Assembly: GCF_002127325.2 (NCBI RefSeq)
Contig: NC_035446.2
Span: forward strand, 159,058,484 to 159,122,483
Length of the DNA: 64,000 nucleotides
Direction: 5' to 3'
From: Helianthus annuus
Taxonomy: Eukaryota; Streptophyta; Magnoliopsida; Asterales; Asteraceae
Both the position numbers and the translations under genes were made by a program. Under the pieces are notes generated by a model. The model searched no databases. It worked only from the letters and a program-made list of their open reading frames with translations, and was not told where the DNA came from. Below, in pieces: positions 46,230 through 57,682 of the stretch (positions are counted from its first letter, which is position 1; each line of letters starts with the position of its first letter).

Positions 46230-47640
46230 ATAATTTACCTGTATATCTAATACATATTCCTTTATTTGGTCATGTTCTATACAACGAGATGTTATTATCC
46301 TCTTTTGAAGAATCATGAGAAGTTTAATGGATAATGAAACAAGTATTGAAAAACTTTGGTTAGCGTAAGACCTCTATTTTATTTTATTTTATATTAAAAA
46401 ATGTTCATTCGAATTAATACCAGCCTAGGGATTGAGACTTGGAACACTATGTTGGGGTACCTACAATCCACATTATCTGACTTCTGGGATAAAAATTAAT
46501 TTCTTAATAAAACTAAGATACGTGATGATAATAATAGTAAAAGAAAAATCAATTAAATTATTTGTAGATTAAGTTGCTTTATTATGATTATAATTATAAT
46601 TTACTTGATATTAATTAATTAAACTGGAACTACTAAAAGAACATTTATCAAGAATTCGTATTGTTAGTTTGGTTATACAATAACTAAACTAGTACTACTA
46701 CAAGAACATTTATGAAAAAGAACATTTATCAAGAATTCATATTGTTAGTTTGGGGTCATGGTTGAGACATGATTCACCATGTAAGAACATGAATGGAAGG
46801 CTATGTTTTGCATGGATTAAACCATGGTCCTCCTTTCCATTTTTCAAGTAATCATTTCATTTTTTTTAGACAAAGATAAATTAAAATAAATAAGGGGATA
46901 GTGGTTTGGGTTATGACCACACCCTTAAGATAGTGGTTTTGGATTGTAAATTAGAGGTGAGTTACATAGCACTGACGTGAAGGGTCATGGTGATTATGAG
47001 GGTCATGACAAGATTTATGAAGAATTCAAATTGTTATTTTGGTTAATGATTTTCTGTGTATTTTTTCTTTCGAAGGCAATTTCATTGATTTTCTATATGT
47101 CCATCGACCAGCACACATAATTTATAGGTTAAGTGCATTAATGGTGAAATCCTCATTAGGATAATTCACATTCACAATAGATTCAAATGCAACTTATTGA
47201 CCACGTGGTAGTTGGCTCTTCCCATTGCGTTAAGAAACCGGTAGTTGTATATATATATCTTTTGCCGAATAAATTAACTTCTTTGTTCACAAAAAAAGTT
47301 ATTGACTTTAACTAGAATGTGGGACATGTTTAATAAACTAATTTTAAGGCGTATTAACTAGAATGTGTGACATTTTGTTTAATAAACTAATTTTAAGGCT
47401 TAAGTTGTACCGAAAAGAGAAAATGTTAATTATGTGATTAGATAACCATGTTATATATTTTAAATAAAATGTTTTGTTTATCTGGTTCTCACAACTCTCT
47501 AATGCATCAATTTTTTCTATTGATAGGAGTATTTTTAGCAACGTGGCAATATATTTCAAAGTGTGAGTTAAATCTGAATGCAATGAAGAAGAATTAGACA
47601 CATTTAAATTCATATTCGATATTTGTTTTTGAAACTTGTG
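46230..47640. other. AT-rich spacer with small duplications
   Basis: An imperfect 83-bp-offset repeat of AAGAACATTTATCAAGAATT (46637, 46719; a third weaker copy near 47010) and a 46-bp-offset repeat of TAACTAGAATGTG...TTTAATAAACTAATTTT (47311, 47356). No gene recognised. Confidence 0.5.
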
Positions 47641-48121
47641 ATCAGAATTAGTTGATGATCACATCTCTCTCTCTATATATATCTCGCGTTACGACGTTGC
47701 GTTTGTGACTTCGTTACATGCATAACAACGATGACAATAACGTGTGGTGCGCACGCGTGACATTACATTTTTCTTTTACTTTGTTACTCACGTTACGTTT
47801 GTGACATTAACGTCATTAGACAGAGATAAAAAAAAGCATGTCGTTGCGGGTGTTGCACGTTGCGGTGCAAAATTGTGAAAGTAATTTAAACAAACGGATG
47901 TGTCAAGTTATTGATTAGAAAAGATTTGAGGGTCAAAGTTGTCAATTACCAAAAGTTAAGAGGTGTCAAGTTATTAAATAGAAAAGATTGAAGAATCAAA
48001 GTTGTAAATTACTAAAAGTTAGAAGTGAATGTATAACTTACTTAAATATAAAGGTTAATAGTGTTTCATCTCAAAAATTTGAGGGGTCATAAATGAAAAT
48101 ACCACCAACCTTTCTCTTTAA

Positions 48122-48445
48122 TATAATAATATAATATAATATAATATAATATAATATAATATAATATAATATAATATAATATAATATAATATAATATAAT
48201 ATAATATAATATAATATAATATAATATAATATAATATAATATAATATAATATAATATAATATAATATAATATAATATAATATAATATAATATAATATAAT
48301 ATAATATAATATAATATAATATAATATAATATAATATAATATAATATAATATAATATAATATAATATAATATAATATAATATAATATAATATAATATAAT
48401 ATAATATAATATAATATAATATAATATAATATAATATAATATAAT
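48122..48445. repeat. (ATAAT)n microsatellite
   Basis: About 64 essentially perfect tandem copies of the pentanucleotide ATAAT, about 320 bp. Its translation in one frame is a long low-complexity Ile/Tyr/Leu string that is not a gene. Confidence 0.99.
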
Positions 48446-48503
48446 TAAACGTGTGGTCATTACATTATTTGGAATCCTAATATACATGACCCAGATATAA
48501 TTG

Positions 48504-49040
48504 TTGGAATATTGGGTTTTAGTAATCTCAACTATTTGTCATTGGTCGCCAACAGTTTCAACTTAAAAAAAACTACTGACAGTACCAACTAAACATATTC
48601 GTCCCCAATGGACTCTGATTAACATACCCTAACGTTGCTCGTCTCTGGTCACCGGGAAAACATTTTTGGCCAGAAAAAAGTTTCTAAAGGTCCGATCTAA
48701 GGTTACAAAAAGGTCTTTTCCGGGCAAAAAGAAGTTTTTTTGACAAAAAAAAAGTTTTTCCGACGACCTAAATAATTGGGTCTTTTACTAGAAAAAAATT
48801 CTCAAAGGTCCATAATAATAAGGTTACAAAAAGGTTTGAGATGAAAATGCTGAGTTTTCCGGCCAAAAAGAAGTTTCTGGCGATCATAAATTAACGACGT
48901 TAGAGTTCTGTGAGTCAGAGTCCATTGGAGGTCATTAGGCCAATATGTTAATAGTTGGGATTGTCAGTGGTTATTTTTGAAGTTGACACTGTTGGCGGTC
49001 AACGACAAATAATTTGAATTATTAAAATCCCATATTCCAA
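48504..49040. mobile_element. Fold-back MITE with duplicated right arm
   Basis: The left arm TTGGAATATTGGGTTTTAGT continues through CTCAACTATTTGTCATTGG and pairs with the right arm ending CCCATATTCCAA. About 118 bp of the right arm with flank is repeated directly at 49054-49175. Only AATTG is clearly shared at the borders, so the target duplication is uncertain. Mutator-like by shape. Confidence 0.55.
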
Positions 49041-49175
49041 AATTGTTTAGAACATTAGGCTAGTATGTTAATAGTTGAGACTGTCAGTTGTTTTTTAAGT
49101 TAGGACTACTAGCGGTCAACGACAAATAATTGGGATTACTAAAATCCAATATTACATAATTGTTTAGAACAATAT

Positions 49176-50095
49176 TACAATATTTTTTTTTATGATCAAA
49201 ATAGAATTATGGTGTTTTATTATTAGTAACGGGATTTAGATAGATCTGCACATTATCCTTGTATTGTCGTGGAGTTCACAATTGTGATTCCTAATATTGG
49301 AAAGGCCTTAACCTCTATGAGGATTCTACTTTCTATTTTATTCCTAGATTTCATTCGACAAACAATCAAATCCCACATTTCGGCCATATTATTTGTGAAT
49401 CGTTTGATTTAGTTAAGTTAATTTTAACAAGTTATTTGAGTAAAACAAAAAAACAAATAGTTAGATAACAAAAAGAGTTGGACAGTCTAAGATCGTCCTA
49501 AGTTTAATTTTACTACATAAACCTCTCAAAATTAGGATTTCTAAAAAATCAGATCATTGCTAAAAAAAATTCAATCTTTACAATACACTATTTTTTTTCT
49601 AACGCGGCATGTATATTAAGAAATAAAAACGAAACAAGGGGCTAGCAAAAAGCTGGGAATCGCGAAACAAAACAAATAAATTACATAATCACGTCTCTCA
49701 CATCAAAGTCACACCAACACTCCCACTCAAGGTTCTTTATCGATGATATGCTAATTATTTATATAAAAAAAAGTTAAAACGTTTAAAATAAAGTTCCGAC
49801 CCACCAATTTTTGCACACTGTTTCGGGTCAAACCCGAATGCTGCAGATTAACCTTTCTTTAAGCATACAGAAAACGGTTAATAAACGACAATAAAATTTT
49901 AACGCTAAACACACCACCAAGATAACCTTGATATATTACTAACCTTTATTTAATCAAACTCGAGACAGTCTTTTAACGTCTGTCTAAAAACAGGGTACAT
50001 GTGCAGAAACCAAACTAGACCTAGCTAGCAGCCCGTGTTTCTAAGAGCCAAAAAAACTACAGATTCTAGATTTGCATTATGCGTCATGAAATTAC
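49176..50095. other. Spacer and 3' flank of NAC gene 2
   Basis: AT-rich. A T8 tract followed by CTAACGCGGCATGTATATTA at 49592-49619 and an antisense GCTAGC...TTGTTTCG context may be a 5'-truncated LINE tail on the minus strand, but no target duplication was found. Confidence 0.35.
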
Positions 50096-53000
50096 CTAAG
50101 CGCGCCTTTTCAAGTCAGCGTTCTCCTTGGTCAACACATCAACTCGGGACTGAAGAATGTTGATCATCGCCTGTGCACGCATCACTTCAATCTTCATCGT
50201 CTCCTTTTCCATTGAAACATTAAGGATCTCATTTTCCAAATTGTTTATAAACTTTAGATATCCAGGTGGCACGGATTTTTCAAGAGTAGAGGCATGGAAC
50301 GAGGGTTGACTTGCAGATGGTTGACTTTTATTAGCTTCAAGGGACTGCAGCAGAGGGAACTCCATGATTGCACTAGGATCTTGACTTGTCGTCGAATCTT
50401 CTGAACTGTTTCTATTGTTGCCGTTGGTGTTTGGGTCAACACTTTGTTTTAACTTTTTATTGTGGAACAGAGAGATGGTTTCTAGCTCGGGTCCATGGTC
50501 TACAACACAATCTTCGGACCGTTCTCGTTTACATACAAATGGGATGGTTTGTGAATCCACCATAGGCTCGCTTCTTAATGGGATCACGCTCACAGCAGTT
50601 TCCTGTGAGAATGAGTTCAGTATCATCAGTTGAGAAGACAATAAGTCACGAAAATAGAAACACAAGCACTCTGGTATAATGGTGGGGGGGATAGTGCACG
50701 GTCCTCCCAACCTTGGTTTAAAAAAGCGCGAAGCGCTCCGAAGCGTTTTGGTTCCAAAAGCTTTAAGCGAAGCTTCAAGCGCGAAGCGAGAGCTTCACGT
50801 ATACGAAGCGCTCCATATTATATATAATTATATAAAATGTTAATTTTATATATATGTATAAAAAATAGCTATCCATATTATATATATGTATTTTATAATG
50901 TTAATTTTGTACTTTTATGCATAAATTAAAAAGTTTAAGGACCAAATGTAAACTACTGAAGATAGAGGGGGTTAAATGTTTAAATAGACAAACTATCTTT
51001 ACACTTTTTAAGTAAAAAGTTAGAAGTTTTAGGGACTGAATGTAAACTAATGAAAGATAAGAGGGGTTAAATGTTTAAAAACCTTAACTTATAAAAACCC
51101 TAAAAACCTAAAATACATATACGCAGCCATCACCGTCAGCATCTCTCTTCTTCTTCCCCCTTCTTCCTGGTTTCCGGCTGAAAGCAACTCCGTCGCCGGA
51201 ATTTGTCGCCGGATTTCACATAGGAAGTCGCTATATCGTCGCTATAAGGTCGATATGTACCTTGTAAAGACTGTTGGGCTTAAAAAATGGCCCAAATGGT
51301 GACCTGATTGGCTGGAGCGTCGCTTCACAGCTTCAACGCTTCACCGCTTAAAGCTCGCTTCAGGTCGCTTCATGTAATGCATCGCTTCAGAGCCAAAAAA
51401 GCGTTTTTCCGATCGCTTCATCGCCTCAAGCGCGCTTCAAGCGCGCTTTTTTAAACCAAGCTCCCAACCGCCGGAGTGATCCCACTCCGGGAGCCGCTAC
51501 CCGACCAAGCTAGCTCCGAGGTGAATTCCCCTTGCCAAATTCTTATCTTGGGCGACATATGCCACTCCCAAGATTCGAACCCGGTACCTCTGGGAAGAGG
51601 TGGGTGTCAGTGGCCAACTGGACTACCCCAGTTGGTTGCTCTGGTATAATGGTGATTTGCATATATATTATACAAATACAAATTTGATTCATAAATTCGC
51701 TAAATACATATAATCTGCAAAAAAGATGATGAATGAAGTATGAACGGTCCATACGATTTTGGTTTAACAGAATGTGCAAGGGTATTTTGGTCTTCGCATT
51801 TTGCCTAATAGTCAATGAATTCAAGGGCATGACCAACGTCGCAGTCAAACTGGAGAACAAAGAAAACAGCATAAAAAGGAACATACATATTTTAAAGATT
51901 AGGTAAGAAACATGGGTCATGCCGTCATGGGGAAAGAAAGTCTGTGCAATTAAGTCTCTTTTGTGCCCTTCTTAATTTATTGTATTTTTCTACGGGGACA
52001 AGCGTTGTTAAAATATTCCATTTAATACACCATATACAGAAAATTATCATCACCAAGGGTCATGTAAAGGAACGCCATAAAAATTCCTCGAAGAGCATAT
52101 AAAAAGCGTCCATGTATATCTTGGGAGTTCCATTAACGCAGACGTGAAGAGTGAAGAGTGAATAGTGTCACCCTCTTCCTCTTTTAAGTTTTTTAACATA
52201 ACCTTAAGATGATAAAAATATATGGCAAAACATATATATAGATATAACTACAAATATGAATACAAGATAATACCTGTACAATGTCATTTCCTTGAGCCGG
52301 AGTCAACTCATCACCAGGAGTCATATCATCCTCTGTCTCACCACCAGGAACAAAAAGAGTTGCAACATCTTCCCATTCTTCCTCTAGAAACGGTGCATAA
52401 CGGTCACCATTAGGCGGCCCTAAACCACTCTTCTGAAAAATTCGGCATAGCACGAACGTATCCTTTTCCCATCCACAAAACAACACAAATCACTTTCGAT
52501 TCATCTTTCCAAGCATATAATAATATACATACGAACACAATAACCGTAAGTGATTCAAATTCAAATTTCCAACCTGAGAAATGCCAGCTCGCACCAATTC
52601 CTGATCCACAAGTCTATATTCATGCATCACCCAATTAGTACGCTGGCCATCTGGGGCCCGCCCACTATGAAACACCAATGTCTTCTTCATCCCTATCAAC
52701 TCAGACTTATGACGAACGGTTCGGTCTTTTCCAGTTGCTTTCCAGTAACCTCTACCGGTAGCCCGGTTCAAACGAGAGCCATTGCAATACTTCCTATCTA
52801 CCGGGCTAAAGAAGTACCATTCAAGGTCTCGTGTTTTCAGGCTTGAATAACCTAACAAATCCATGAACGACAAAATGTAAGAAATCCTATCCTAAATACC
52901 GAATTCACTCTTAAATAAACCCAAACACACCCGTTAAAAAACCTAGTAACATGGCTGTTCCAAATTGTTATTACATTCTTCAATGCAGATGTTGTTCTCA

Positions 53001-54633
53001 AGCATAGTTGTTAATGGTGAATTGCGACAAATAGCGATAAGGTACCTATATGCTACATAGCGAATAGCGATGAATAGCGAGCGCTATTTTATAAATAGCG
53101 ACACACTAGAAAAAAAATTAAAATTTTTTATATGTATATTATATCAAAATACCCTGGTAAATACGCTATTTTACATGTATATTTAACAAAAAACTAAAAT
53201 CTAGCAATCTTATAGCTATATTTAATCGCTATTTATATTTAAAAAAAAAACTGAAATCTCGATATTTACGGCTACATACCCTATAGCGACTTTCGACCTA
53301 TACGCCACACTATTCGTTATAGCGACCGCTGTTGACAACTATGTTCTCAAGTCTCCATTATTTTCTAGCAAATGAGATTTTTTACTTTTTATTTAAAATT
53401 ATTATTTTTTGAGTAAATTACAAAAATCGTCCTTTATGTATGTCACTTATTGCAAACTGTGTCCTTTGTCTTTAATAATTACAGAAAACGTACTCGATGT
53501 TTGCAAACCCTTGCAAGTTATGTCCTTTAGCCCTAACTTCGTTAGTTTTTGTGGTTAAATCTGACCAAATGGACCCCACATGAAGGTATTTTTGTGGTTA
53601 AATATGACCAAATAGACCCCACATGAGAGTAAAATGACCAAAATACCCTCATGTGGGGTCCATTTGGTCAGATTTAACCATAAAAATTAACTGAGTTAGG
53701 GCTAAAGGACATAACTTGCAAGGGTTTGCAAACATCGAGTACGTTTTCTGTAATTATTGAAGACAAAGGACACAATTTGCAATAAGTGACATACATAAAG
53801 GACGATTTTTGTAATTTACTCTTATTTCTTTGTACACGGGCAAAACAGCCCCAAGCAACCGAGGCTTCCCGAGAACCAAGCGGCAAGCGCCCCTCCCTGC
53901 ATGTTGCTTAGAAAACTCTCCTAGTGTCTTGGTTTCTCACACACCGACTCGTGTACACGCCCTGGCGACCTGGCCAGTGGCCACTCGCACAATGACTCGT
54001 GATTTTGGCCCAACGACTAGCAATCCTCGGAAATTATGATTCAAAAAATGAGAACTTTTTTATGATATAACTGAATTTCATGTGTGAGTTAATCCTAAAG
54101 ATAGAAACATAGAATACACATAGTATGAGTTATGAACTTATGATTGTTTACCTTCAGCCATCCCCTCAAAATAAATATATAATAAACCCTAACACGCACA
54201 CAAAAAACCTAATTAACACAATTTGGGGAAACTTGAGTAACAAGAAATGATTATAACAGTTTACAATTTCATCTTCAGTGCAGAAGCTGTTTCTTAGGGT
54301 TTAGTTACTTTCTAACTAACCAAATTAACATCTTAAACAAAATGCAAGTGAAAATGCTAACCAACACCTATACAAACAACAAATCATAAAGAAAAAAAAA
54401 ACATCAAAATTACCAGCAAGATCCCACGGTTCAGATTTATACACGTCAACTTCCGATACAGCTTCAAACCGAAACGGTTTTCCACACACTTTCCGCCTCA
54501 AATAATACCTAACAAGTTCCTCATCAGTCGGATGAAACCGAAATCCCGGAGCAAGCGACGTCGGCGGTGGAGACGACGGCAGTGCCGCCGGAACTAAAGC
54601 CGTCGGTGCCACAGTCACCAACTCATAACTCAT
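50096..54633 (-). CDS. NAC transcription factor (ANAC050/ANAC052 type)
   Basis: Four exons in minus orientation: 54414-54633, 52574-52851, 52274-52462, 50096-50602; phases fit and give 397 residues. The NAC domain (about residues 26-180) shows [63 protein letters not shown] and [11 protein letters not shown]. The C-terminal 55 residues ([16 protein letters not shown] through [11 protein letters not shown]) form a coiled coil, with no membrane helix. This layout is that of Arabidopsis ANAC050/052, which associate with the histone demethylase JMJ14; that function is inferred. At 397 residues it is shorter than those (about 450), so a small exon may be missed in the 1.67-kb last intron, which holds a SINE with a nested MITE. 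Intron 1 (1.56 kb) holds two MITEs. Confidence 0.92.
50685..51638 (-). mobile_element. SINE (split by a MITE) in NAC intron 3
   Basis: A 16-bp perfect target duplication CTCTGGTATAATGGTG lies at 50669-50684 and 51639-51654. Read on the minus strand it has an A-box-like GGGGTAGTCCAGTTGGCC and a B-box-like GGGTTCGAATCTTGG, and ends in a C run rather than an A run. It is split by the hAT element at 50712-51460; without that (and one 8-bp target copy) it is about 197 bp. Confidence 0.88.
50712..51460. mobile_element. hAT-type element with GAAGCGC-rich ends
   Basis: A 749-bp element starting CTTGGTTTAAAAAAGCGCG and ending CGCGCTTTTTTAAACCAAG, a 19-bp terminal inverted repeat. An 8-bp target duplication CTCCCAAC lies at 50704-50711 and 51461-51468. 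Subterminal regions are arrays of (C)GAAGCG / CGCTTC words, as expected for transposase-binding sites. A short GC-rich core at 51130-51240 (CCGTCGCCGGAATTTGTCGC) may be captured sequence. Nested in a SINE. Confidence 0.9.
53003..53343. mobile_element. hAT-type MITE in NAC intron 1
   Basis: A 341-bp element with ends CATAGTTGTTAATGG and GACAACTATG. A perfect 8-bp target duplication TTCTCAAG lies at 52995-53002 and 53344-53351. Subterminal AATAGCGA/TCGCTATT words are repeated many times in both orientations. Confidence 0.88.
53411..53821. mobile_element. Fold-back Mutator-like MITE in NAC intron 1
   Basis: A 411-bp near-palindrome with ends GAGTAAATTACAAAAATCGT and its complement. Flanks TTATTTTTT (53402-53410) and TTATTTCTT (53822-53830) match at 8 of 9. 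It shares the terminal GAGTAAA word with 25882-26311. Confidence 0.85.
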
Positions 54634-54849
54634 TGTCTATCTTCGGTAACTGAAATTAAGTTCGTGTGTTCCTTAATAATGAATACACTGATGGAAGAAA
54701 TCAGGATTGTAGGTGAAGGAATTGAACTACGACGGAAGACATGTGTGTTGGTTAGGTTAAGAAACCACCATTGATGGATGCTTGCTTCACACGGAAATCG
54801 AAAAACAGAAAAGTGAGAGTCGTATGCTCCCTTTCGGGGGGTTTTCATG

Positions 54850-55128
54850 GATGGTTTTGTTTTCCAGATGTAGAAGTTGTTGAAACTGGTTTAGTTTTGG
54901 TTGGTTAGTTGTACATTGTGCAGTGAAATATGTAACATGGTTTGTACTTGTAGGTTTGGAAGATTAGGTTATGGGTTTAGTGAATAGTTTGTACTTTGTA
55001 GATATTTTACGTCATATAATATTATTATATATTCTTGTTTTAGGTTGTTGAGAATTTATTTCTTTTGTTTTGTTTTATGCGAGCCCTTTATCTTTGTACT
55101 GTACTATCAACGCTTCAACAAGTCAAAA
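54850..55128. other. Promoter region of NAC gene 2
   Basis: Upstream of the NAC ATG (54633) with a probable 5' leader to about 54850. T/G-rich; no clear TATA box chosen. Confidence 0.3.
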
Positions 55129-55139
55129 GTCAATGATTT

Positions 55140-55677
55140 TTTTTTTTTTTTTTTCACGTTAGCAATATGATCTTTTAAAGTGTAGGTCATCAATTTGAGT
55201 CTCGTCTATAAGACTAGAGGGTATAGTGAAGCCCATCCTTATGAGGATGGGTCGTCACGTAGGCGTCACATCACCGGCTTATGAGGGATGGAACTCCTTC
55301 ACTTTTGAGGGGGGTGGAGGATGGGGCCCACATAATTTATAAAAACAATTAAAATATATAATTTATTTGATTATTTAGAGAGAGAAAAAGAGAGAGGAGA
55401 GAGAAAGAAGAGAGAGAGAGAGATCATGGCACGACGACTTCGGCTGTGGGTTGCTGGACTCGCCGGAACTGATGGGAGGGGGGCGGTGTGGGGGACCGGC
55501 GCCGGTCCTAGCCGGGCCTCAGCCGGCCCCCATACCTTCTAGTCTAATAAAATTGTTTAGTTTCCTTTGAAATGGTGATGGACGGGGTTATCTATGTCTA
55601 AGGGCGTGAGTTCCTAAGTGGTCTTTAGCCATTAGATTAACTCGGGTAATTAGACTTTTGTTAGTCGATAAAAAAAA
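55140..55677 (+). mobile_element. SINE-like insertion carrying a nested MITE
   Basis: A direct repeat TCAATGATTT lies at 55130-55139 and 55678-55687. The insert has a T run at its left and an A8 run at its right. An A-box-like TTAGCAATATGATC and B-box-like GGTCATCAATTTGAGTC follow the T run. Interrupted at about 55216-55537 by a GC-rich element. SINE identity is moderate. Confidence 0.55.
55216..55537. mobile_element. GC-rich MITE nested in the SINE-like insertion
   Basis: Ends GAGGGTATAGTGAAGCCC and the complement of GGGGGCCATACCTT-type sequence (CCCCCATACCTT). CTA occurs at both borders, so a 3-bp Harbinger-like target is possible. The centre has a (GA)n-rich stretch at 55375-55425 and GC-rich right third. 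Confidence 0.5.
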
Positions 55678-55872
55678 TCAATGATTTAACAAAATGCTAT
55701 GCTACAACAGGAAAAAAAATGAATAACAAAACCAAAACTAAAAATTTTGTCGCCAAGTTAGATTATGATATGTCATTGTTTTTGAAAAATTAATTACTAG
55801 TATTTGTTTTGTAATTAACAGGAAATTGTGAAATTAACGGGTCATTACAATTAAATGAAAATAATATAATGG

Positions 55873-56000
55873 TTTAATTGTTATATGAATTAAACAAGCA
55901 ACTTGTATTAGAGTTTGCTTAAAGTTGTTTAAAGAATTTAATCGTTATATGAATTAAACAAGCAACTTGTATTAGAGTTTGCTTAGAGTTGTTTAAGGAA
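55873..56000. repeat. 64-bp tandem duplication
   Basis: Two adjacent copies (55873-55936, 55937-56000) of a unit with GAATTAAACAAGCAACTTGT, differing at about five bases. Confidence 0.92.
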
Positions 56001-56145
56001 TTGATTATAAATAGTAGCATTTTGGAGTACAAGTAAAGCAAACCTATTGCCCATCGTTCAAGAAACGTCTTGATGTTGATACCTAGGTCCATCATCATAA
56101 CTTATCCATGTTTCAACAGTTGGATTTAATTCGTATTTATTTATT

Positions 56146-56366
56146 CTTTTTTTTTTTTTTGAACGCCAAATTTAGAGCACTGACGGATTACTGGAGTATT
56201 ATCGTGCCACCAGCATAACCACCCGATCATATCCATCCCCACTAGGCAACAATGCCTATACACCAATTCAAGATGAAACCTAATAAATTTGGAAAAACCC
56301 CATTTGTGGGAATCGAACCCATGACCTAATGGTCATAAGCCTTATCCCACCCCCAAAATACCACTA
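56146..56366 (-). mobile_element. tRNA-derived SINE
   Basis: Minus strand: A-box-like TAGCCTAGTGGTATTTTGGG and a near-consensus B box GGGTTCGATTCCC, ending in a long A run (T run at 56146-56160). The target duplication is not clear, perhaps TTTAATTC-like. Confidence 0.75.
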
Positions 56367-56392
56367 GGCTATTAAATTCAAATATATATTAG

Positions 56393-56671
56393 GAATAATA
56401 GATTTTAATAATCCTAATTATTATTCGTTGGTCGACAATAGTCTTAATTTAAAAAATAATCAGTGATGGTCCCACCTTTTCATATATTGTAAACGAATGG
56501 ACCTTTACTAAATCTAAAATGATAAGGGGACAAAAAGAAATTAAGGTTCTGTTAGTAAATGTCCATTAGTTTACCATATGTGAAAAGATGGAACCACCAC
56601 TGGTTATTTTTGAAGCTGAGACTATTGTCGACCAATGGCTAATAGTTTGAATTATTAAAATCCATTATTTC
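56393..56671. mobile_element. Fold-back MITE
   Basis: A 279-bp near-palindrome with arms GAATAATAGATTTTAATAAT and complement of ATTATTAAAATCCATTATTTC. It shares the inner TTGGTCGACAATAGTC-like words with 48504-49040, so the same family. Confidence 0.65.
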
Positions 56672-56697
56672 ATATTATTATATAAAACATTTTCTAT

Positions 56698-57016
56698 GTT
56701 TTTTTTTAAACTAAAAATTTCATTCACAGCAAACAGCCCCTGCAGAAACCAACAGGGCGCTGCAAAAACAAAGAAAACAACTCCTAAATTTACAACTTAA
56801 ACCAACATATACATAGGATACTTATACCATTCACCCCAAATTAATCCTTATACCTAGACCTATATTTAAGCCAAAGAAAATCCAACGACTTTACCCCCTG
56901 ATTATGTTGTCCACCAAAAGAGTCTTCATGGCAAAAACCTTTTCATTTCTTGTCTTCCATATGCACCAACAGACGATTATTATAAGACCATGTATAATCT
57001 CTACTTCCTTTTTTCC
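56698..57016 (-). mobile_element. 5'-truncated LINE
   Basis: A 12-bp target duplication AACATTTTCTAT lies at 56686-56697 and 57017-57028. Minus strand ends in an A run (T run at 56699-56709). Near the truncation the minus strand reads WCIWKTRNEKVFAMKTLLV, the C-terminal end of plant LINE ORF2. It is from a different LINE subfamily than 39572-44967. Confidence 0.85.
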
Positions 57017-57213
57017 AACATTTTCTATATTATTATAAGACTATGTAATTTATATCTATATTGTTATATAAAACATTTTCTATGTATAAAATTGTAAATT
57101 TCTATTAAATTTTAAGATGGCATATGAGTGGTTAAGTTAAAATGCCTAACCTTTTGTCATTTCTTCCATTCATCCCTCTCTTCCTTTCATCAATTACATT
57201 TATGTTTAATAAA

Positions 57214-57682
57214 TCTATACTATATATCAGATTATTTATAAATAATAAAAATTAAGCTTATGGATAATAAACTTATCACATTCATCAATAACATATATTC
57301 AAAAATACATTCTATTGTATATGTGTATTTGGACTAAAAGACTAACCAGTAAACCAAAATTAATCAAATTTAACATAAAATGTATTTTTTAATTTTAGAG
57401 AAGTTAATTAAAATTTTAGATGTAAATTGTCGACCTTTTCGCAACGCAAGAGTTTTCCACTAAATAAAAAAATGTTGCAGGATACTATATAATGCTTATC
57501 ATAAGGGTTTCCATGTTTATCATAAGGGCTTCTCGTGCGTTGCAGCCACGAAACGCGAGTGCTTATATATATATATATATACACACACACAACGTATATA
57601 TGAATTTTTAATGTTTTTAGGTTTGAATTATGTTCTCGGCCCATATTGTCAACTTCGCTGTAATGCGCGAATTCCCCACTAG
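57214..57682 (+). mobile_element. Short non-autonomous Helitron
   Basis: Starts A|TCTATACTATATAT and ends CCCCACTAG|T, the Helitron TC...CTAG ends inserted between A and T. A hairpin TTCGC-TGTAATGC-GCGAA lies about 10 bp before the end. 469 bp, non-coding, with a (TA)n(CA)n microsatellite at 57563-57592. Confidence 0.75.

Noticed and set aside
48071..48487. A 138-codon frame of repeating Ile, Leu and Tyr
   Set aside because: It is the translation of the ATAAT microsatellite; no independent coding signal.
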